Assembly: GCA_027322565.1 (NCBI GenBank)
Contig: DAHVRG010000145.1
Span: forward strand, 1 to 7,786
Direction: 5' to 3'
DNA from: Georgenia sp.
Lineage (GTDB): Bacteria; Actinomycetota; Actinomycetes; Actinomycetales; Actinomycetaceae
DNA length: 7,786 bases
Shown: piece after piece, positions 6,173-7,786 of the stretch
Position numbering within the stretch: the first letter of the stretch is position 1
Layout of the letters: every line of letters begins with the position of its first letter
Notes under the pieces: model-generated
Told to the model about the DNA's origin: nothing
What the model saw: the letters and a program-made list of their open reading frames with translations, nothing else
The model's database searches: none
Translations under genes and position numbers: made by a program

Positions 6173-6188
6173 CGTGACCTGCATCACA
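6173..6188. promoter_or_regulatory. CRP/FNR-family operator-like palindrome
   Basis: CGTGA, six bases (CCTGCA), then TCACA matches TGTGA-N6-TCACA at nine of ten defined positions, the consensus of CRP/FNR-family regulators such as actinobacterial Crp and GlxR. It begins three bases after the -10 box and covers the predicted transcription start of the protoglobin gene. A site there would normally repress by blocking polymerase, or serve a promoter lying further upstream. The regulator itself is not in the window. Confidence 0.5.
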
Positions 6189-6209
6189 CAGCGACGTGAG
6201 GGGTCGACG

Positions 6210-6794
6210 ATGAGCACCACACCAGCCGGCTACACCTACGACGCAGAGCTTGCGCCGTCGCCGGTCACGCAGCAGCAGCTCCAGGAGCTGCTCACCGACA
6301 TCATGTGGACCGCGGACGACGCCGCCGCGCTCCGCCGCGCCGGGGAGATCCTGCGGCCCCAGGTGCACGAGATCCTCGACGCCTGGTACGACTTCATCGG
6401 GTCCACGCCACACCTCGTCGCGGTCTTCCAGGGTCCGGACGGCCGCCCCGACGGCGAGTACCTCGAGCGGGTCCGGGCCCGCTTCGAGCAGTGGGTCGTC
6501 GACCTGTGCACCCGCGAGTTCGACGAGCACTGGCTCGCCTACCAGGAGGAGATCGGCAAGCGCCACCACCCGGCGAAGAAGAACCGGACCGATGACGTCG
6601 AGTCGCCCCGTTCGCACGTCCCGATGAGCCACATGCTCGCGCTCCTCGTCCCGGTGGTGCTCACCGTCCGGCAGTTCCTCGAGCAGGACGAGCGCGACCG
6701 GGAGCAGGTCGACGCCATGCAGGCCGCGTGGTTCAAGGCGGTGACGCTGACCCTGGTGCTCTGGGCCCGACCGTACGCCGGCGACCTGTGGTGA
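6210..6794 (+). CDS. Protoglobin-family heme protein
   Basis: A 194-residue single-domain globin, almost the same length as Methanosarcina acetivorans protoglobin (195). The pre-A region (GYTYDAELAPSPVT) leads into helices with Trp59 and Tyr60 in DAWYDF, matching the distal Trp-Tyr pair of protoglobin. Phe92 is in RFEQWV, and the proximal His is in EIGKRHHPAKKN, most likely His120. The final hydrophobic helix is AVTLTLVLWARPY. Protoglobins bind heme and O2, CO or NO; no output domain is fused here, so it may be a stand-alone gas-binding or redox protein rather than a sensor. The function is inferred from the family. The start at ATG 6210 is set by GAGGGG at 6198-6203 with six bases of spacing; an upstream in-frame ATG at 6114 lies inside the lipoprotein gene and is rejected. 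The gene has its own promoter candidate and a CRP/FNR-like site, so its expression may follow oxygen, nitric oxide or cAMP state. Confidence 0.9.
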   Translation: MSTTPAGYTYDAELAPSPVTQQQLQELLTDIMWTADDAAALRRAGEILRPQVHEILDAWYDFIGSTPHLVAVFQGPDGRPDGEYLERVRARFEQWVVDLCTREFDEHWLAYQEEIGKRHHPAKKNRTDDVESPRSHVPMSHMLALLVPVVLTVRQFLEQDERDREQVDAMQAAWFKAVTLTLVLWARPYAGDLW

Positions 6795-6823
6795 ACCCGC
6801 GGGCGGCGACCCACGCGCGCCCG

Positions 6824-6829
6824 TAGCCT
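6824..6829 (+). promoter_or_regulatory. Candidate -10 box for the PHP gene (leaderless)
   Basis: TAGCCT fits TANNNT and ends seven bases before ATG 6837, so the start codon would be +1. A 6-bp GC stem (CGGGCG 6800-6805 with CGCCCG 6818-6823) directly abuts it and may belong to the end of the protoglobin transcript. No -35 match is apparent at normal spacing, and no ribosome binding site precedes the ATG. Confidence 0.4.
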
Positions 6830-6836
6830 TCGCTGG

Positions 6837-7786
6837 ATGGATCCCGTAGCGGCACTCAAGCGCGTCGCCTACCTCATGGAGCGCGAGCGGGCCGAGGCGC
6901 GGCGCGCCACCGCGTTCCGCAAGGCGGCCCGCCGGCTCGAGGAGCTCGACCCGCAGGAGCTCGAACGACGGCTGGCCACGGGGACGCTCACCGAGCTACC
7001 CGACGTCGGGCCGCGCACCGCCGGGGTCGCGATGGAGGCTGCGGGCGGCCGGGTGCCGGACTACCTCGCGGCCCTGGAGGAGCGGGCGCACGTGCCGCTC
7101 GCCGAGGGCGGAGACACCGTCCGCGGCTGGCTGCGGGGCGACCTGCACACCCACTCCGAGTGGTCCGACGGCGGCACCCCGATCATCGACATGGCCCGCG
7201 CCGCGATCGAGCTCGGGCACGAGTACATCGCCCTCACCGACCACTCGCCCCGGCTCACCGTCGCGCGCGGGCTGAGCCCGGAGCGGCTGCGCGTGCAGCT
7301 CGACGTCGTCGCCGGGCTGAACGCCGAGCTCGCCCCGTTCCGCATCCTCACCGGCATCGAGGTCGACATCCTCGAGGACGGCAGCCTCGACCAGGAGCCC
7401 GAGCTGCTCGCCCGGCTCGACGTCGTCGTCGCCAGCGTCCACTCCAAGCTCCGCATGGAGCGGCGTGCGATGACCCGGCGGATGGTCGCCGCGGTGGAGC
7501 ACCCGCTCGTCGACGTGCTCGGCCACTGCACCGGCCGGCTCATCACCGGCGGCCGCGGCACCCGCCCGGAGTCGGAGTTCGACCCGGACGAGGTCTTCGG
7601 CGCCTGCCTGGACAACGACGTGGCCGTCGAGATCAACTCCCGGCCCGAGCGGCGGGACCCGCCCTTGGACCTGCTCAAGACGGCGCTCGAGGCGCCTTGC
7701 CTGTTCACGATCGACACGGACGCCCGTGCTCCCGACCAGCTCGAGTGGCTGGTGAACGGCTGCGAGCAGGCCGTCGCGGCCGGCAT
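6837..7786 (+). CDS. PHP-domain metal-dependent hydrolase with N-terminal HhH region (PolX-like), runs off right edge
   Basis: The first 316 residues are present. Residues 1-90 resemble the N-terminal 8-kDa part of family-X DNA polymerases as found in PolX-like proteins: a basic helical segment, then the helix-hairpin-helix TLTELPDVGPRTAGVA (50-65), which binds DNA non-specifically. The PHP domain follows directly, with no polymerase palm in between. Predicted metal ligands by the PolX pattern are His104 and His106 (GDLHTHS), Asp111, His136 (TDHS), Glu175 (GIEVD), His202 (SVHS), His230 (GHC) and Asp295 (DTDA). The last ligand should be His in DAH but is Arg297 (CGT, 7725-7727). PHP domains act as phosphoesterases or nucleases in DNA repair; histidinol phosphatase is the other common label, but the HhH region argues for nucleic acid. 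Full-length relatives are around 330-340 residues, so only a short tail is missing. The start has a -10-like box seven bases upstream and no ribosome binding site. Confidence 0.9.
   Translation, partial: MDPVAALKRVAYLMERERAEARRATAFRKAARRLEELDPQELERRLATGTLTELPDVGPRTAGVAMEAAGGRVPDYLAALEERAHVPLAEGGDTVRGWLRGDLHTHSEWSDGGTPIIDMARAAIELGHEYIALTDHSPRLTVARGLSPERLRVQLDVVAGLNAELAPFRILTGIEVDILEDGSLDQEPELLARLDVVVASVHSKLRMERRAMTRRMVAAVEHPLVDVLGHCTGRLITGGRGTRPESEFDPDEVFGACLDNDVAVEINSRPERRDPPLDLLKTALEAPCLFTIDTDARAPDQLEWLVNGCEQAVAAG

Noticed and set aside
6114..6209. A longer N-terminus for the protoglobin from ATG 6114
   Set aside because: It overlaps the lipoprotein end, the promoter and the CRP-like site, and a good ribosome binding site precedes ATG 6210.

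Overview
The window is about 7.8 kb of very GC-rich DNA with strong third-position GC bias. It encodes an F420-type oxidoreductase, GTG/ATG starts, several candidate leaderless promoters and an actinobacterial-style PHP protein. This points to a high-GC Actinomycetota chromosome; a Micrococcales-type organism is my guess only. No tRNA, rRNA, insertion sequence or CRISPR array was seen.

Layout. Positions 1-772 (minus strand) hold the N-terminal 257 residues of a protein that joins a macro-like region to the start of a SIR2-type NAD-binding fold; its C-terminus lies outside the window. A 209-bp divergent intergenic region (773-981) carries three helically phased DnaA-box-like repeats. All remaining genes are on the plus strand: a classical SDR oxidoreductase (982-1776); an F420-dependent LLM-class oxidoreductase (1831-2601) whose end overlaps a DUF368/PopT-type membrane transporter (2588-3511); a spacer with a perfect 18-bp tandem repeat; a RecQ-family helicase broken by an in-frame TAG at codon 72 (3608-5239); a META-type lipoprotein (5321-6145); a protoglobin (6210-6794) with a CRP/FNR-type palindrome in its leader; and a PHP-domain protein with an N-terminal DNA-polymerase-beta-like helix-hairpin-helix region (6837 to the right edge).

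How the genes relate. Only the LLM oxidoreductase and the DUF368 transporter look like a translationally coupled operon. Most others have their own spacer and a plausible promoter, so this reads as a row of short transcription units rather than one pathway. Two genes concern DNA metabolism (RecQ-like and PHP/PolX-like), and each carries a lesion at a key position: a nonsense codon in RecQ, and a His-to-Arg change at a predicted metal ligand in the PHP protein. The best candidate for an under-described system is the partial macro-like/SIR2 protein at the left edge, a domain pairing expected of NAD+/ADP-ribose signalling or phage defence. Its remaining domains and partners lie off the window.
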